A stretch of DNA of 15,437 nucleotides. It comes from an uncultured Collinsella sp. (GTDB taxonomy: Bacteria; Actinomycetota; Coriobacteriia; Coriobacteriales; Coriobacteriaceae). Positions within the stretch are counted from its first letter, which is position 1; every line of letters begins with the position of its first letter. The position numbers and the translations under genes are program-made. Positions 14,206 through 15,437 of the stretch are shown in pieces. Where the stretch lies: the NCBI GenBank assembly GCA_902489965.1, contig CABUCA010000046.1, positions 1-15,437 of the forward strand. Direction: 5' to 3'. Below the pieces are notes generated by a model. That model searched no databases. It saw only the letters and a list, made by a program, of their open reading frames with translations, and had not been told where the DNA came from.

Positions 14206-15437
14206 TTATTTTTCACGGCGACCTCCTCCCCGCTTGATGACGAGCGCGACAACAATAGCCGCCACTCCGACGGCAGCCAAAACCGCCACCAGCACCAACG
14301 TTCTATCTCCCGTCGAGGGCATAAAGCCTCGACTTGCTTCTCTACTTGGGGTGTTGAGCACCGACAGTTCAATTAAACCCGTCCCGGCATCGGCGGCATC
14401 AACCCGCAGAGGGCTTTCGGCCGATACAGTCACCTTGGGCTTCGCGGCCGCCACCTGTTTAACGTCCAGGCCCTCGGCCGTAACCGTCACCGTACGTTTG
14501 CCCTCAAAGGCGGTGTAACCCTTGGGAGCCGCGACCTCCTCGACGGTGTAGACACCCGCGTCCACACCGCTCAATTCCACATGGCCATCCGCGCCCGTGG
14601 TAACGCACGCGTCGGCATCCGTCGACCACGAGCCGTCAGTCGTTAGAATGTGCCCGCGGTCATCGATAATGCGCAGCTTGGCGCCCGCGAGCGGCTTATC
14701 GTCCGAGCTTGAGCGCTTGATGAGGCTGAGTCCCCAGGTGTAGGCGCACGCGTCATCGCTCGGCGTGCGGGTGAAGCCGGCGTCGCCGGACTGGTCGGCG
14801 AGGGGAGAGCGCGGGTAGCGCAGGTAGACCTCGTTGGGGTTGCCCTTCGCGATGCCGTGGTTGCATGCGCTGTTGAGCGGCGCATTGTACACGGCGACCA
14901 CGCGGGCGCCCGCGGTGAAGGCGTCGGCCCCGCCGAGCGCGGCAATCAGGTCGCCGGTGCGCACGGTGAAGGAGCACCCCTCGACCGAGACCTTGCACTG
15001 TGAAGTAATGTCCGCCCACCCTTTAACCGGCGTCGAGCTGGCGTTACCGCCCTCACATGCGACGGCGTCGAAGCCGCCCTCGGCGCCCGCCGCCACGTAC
15101 ACGCGCATGCTCGCGGCGACCTTGGAGGGGTCGAGCCCCGCGCTCATGGTGTCGACGAACCGCACCGTATAGGTGTCGTAGGCGGTGAGCCCGGCCGGGA
15201 CCGTGGCAGAGAGGCGCCAGTACAGGTCGTCGGCGACCGTGGCGTCGGCGGCCTTCTGCCAGGCGGCGGTGCTGTCCTCCAGCACGTGCTTAGCGACCTT
15301 GGGGGTCGCGGCCTTGGGCTTGACGGTGACGGCGCTGCCACCCACAAGAGTCATGATCGGCGCGGTGCCGGCCTCGCCCTCGGCGATGGCGTCGTCGTCG
15401 GCGACGATGAGCCAGTAGCCGCAGGGCAGCTCGGCCG
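14206..15437 (-). CDS. Sortase-anchored fimbrial protein with isopeptide domains (5' end outside window)
   Basis: The frame is open through the right edge, so only the last 409 codons are here. Numbered from the Met codon at 15354: a D2-type fimbrial isopeptide domain spans about 10-205, with candidate bond residues Lys22 and Asn157 (in VAVYNAPLN) and Asp68 in RFVDTM. A SpaA/Cna-B-like prealbumin-fold domain spans about 208-300, with candidate Lys213 (SLIKR) and Glu272 (YTVEE, then APKGY). A sortase signal, FMPSTG at 344-349 (an LPxTG variant), a hydrophobic segment and the basic tail KRGGGRREK complete a cell-wall anchor. It is therefore a pilin or pilus-tip-like surface adhesin attached by sortase; the sortase and other pilus genes would lie beyond the right edge. 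Seven cysteines in this part are unusual. The upstream residues GYWLIVADDD and GTAPIM fit the end of the preceding domain. A weak hairpin (14143-14158) follows the stop. Confidence 0.92.
   Translation of the reverse strand, partial: AELPCGYWLIVADDDAIAEGEAGTAPIMTLVGGSAVTVKPKAATPKVAKHVLEDSTAAWQKAADATVADDLYWRLSATVPAGLTAYDTYTVRFVDTMSAGLDPSKVAASMRVYVAAGAEGGFDAVACEGGNASSTPVKGWADITSQCKVSVEGCSFTVRTGDLIAALGGADAFTAGARVVAVYNAPLNSACNHGIAKGNPNEVYLRYPRSPLADQSGDAGFTRTPSDDACAYTWGLSLIKRSSSDDKPLAGAKLRIIDDRGHILTTDGSWSTDADACVTTGADGHVELSGVDAGVYTVEEVAAPKGYTAFEGKRTVTVTAEGLDVKQVAAAKPKVTVSAESPLRVDAADAGTGLIELSVLNTPSREASRGFMPSTGDRTLVLVAVLAAVGVAAIVVALVIKRGGGRREK

Overview
The window looks like the chromosome of a high-GC anaerobic actinobacterium of class Coriobacteriia. 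Collinsella is my best guess from the general look of the proteins; I could not test this by a search. Most of it is core genome. From 9839 down to 175 the minus strand carries two blocks. The first is rpsF-ssb-rpsR-rplI, closed by a strong intrinsic terminator at 8080-8118. The second is dnaB-purA-purD-NUDIX-ABC transporter-membrane protein, closed by a terminator at 128-168. purA has a recognisable promoter of its own that overlaps the dnaB stop codon, and hairpins sit between ssb and rpsR, purA and purD, and NUDIX and the ABC gene.

From about 9840 to 10640 the window is non-coding apart from two plus-strand tRNA-Ser genes (anticodons GGA and CGA), each followed by its own intrinsic terminator. 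The rpsF leader contains a promoter, a dyad over the -35 region and an 8-bp hairpin.

The region 10641-11911 is the most unusual part. A minus-strand gene for a protein with a DUF559/Vsr-like PD-(D/E)XK nuclease C-terminus is bracketed by two roughly 80-bp copies of the same palindromic repeat, placed in opposite orientations just beyond the gene. A separate dyad lies in its promoter region. The gene appears less GC-rich than its neighbours and lies next to tRNA genes, so it reads as an accessory cassette.

To the right, the plus strand encodes a TRIC/UPF0126 membrane protein and an exported bactofilin-like protein with a membrane-embedded C-terminal half. A tandem pair of related palindromes and an intrinsic terminator follow. 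The window closes with the 3' part of a minus-strand gene for a sortase-anchored, isopeptide-bonded fimbrial protein that runs off the right edge.

Functionally the window joins translation (S6, S18, L9, tRNA-Ser), replication (SSB, DnaB), purine synthesis (PurA, PurD), nucleotide-sugar clean-up (NUDIX), export (ABC), and cell-surface or membrane proteins. I see no CRISPR array, insertion sequence, rRNA or complete defence operon.
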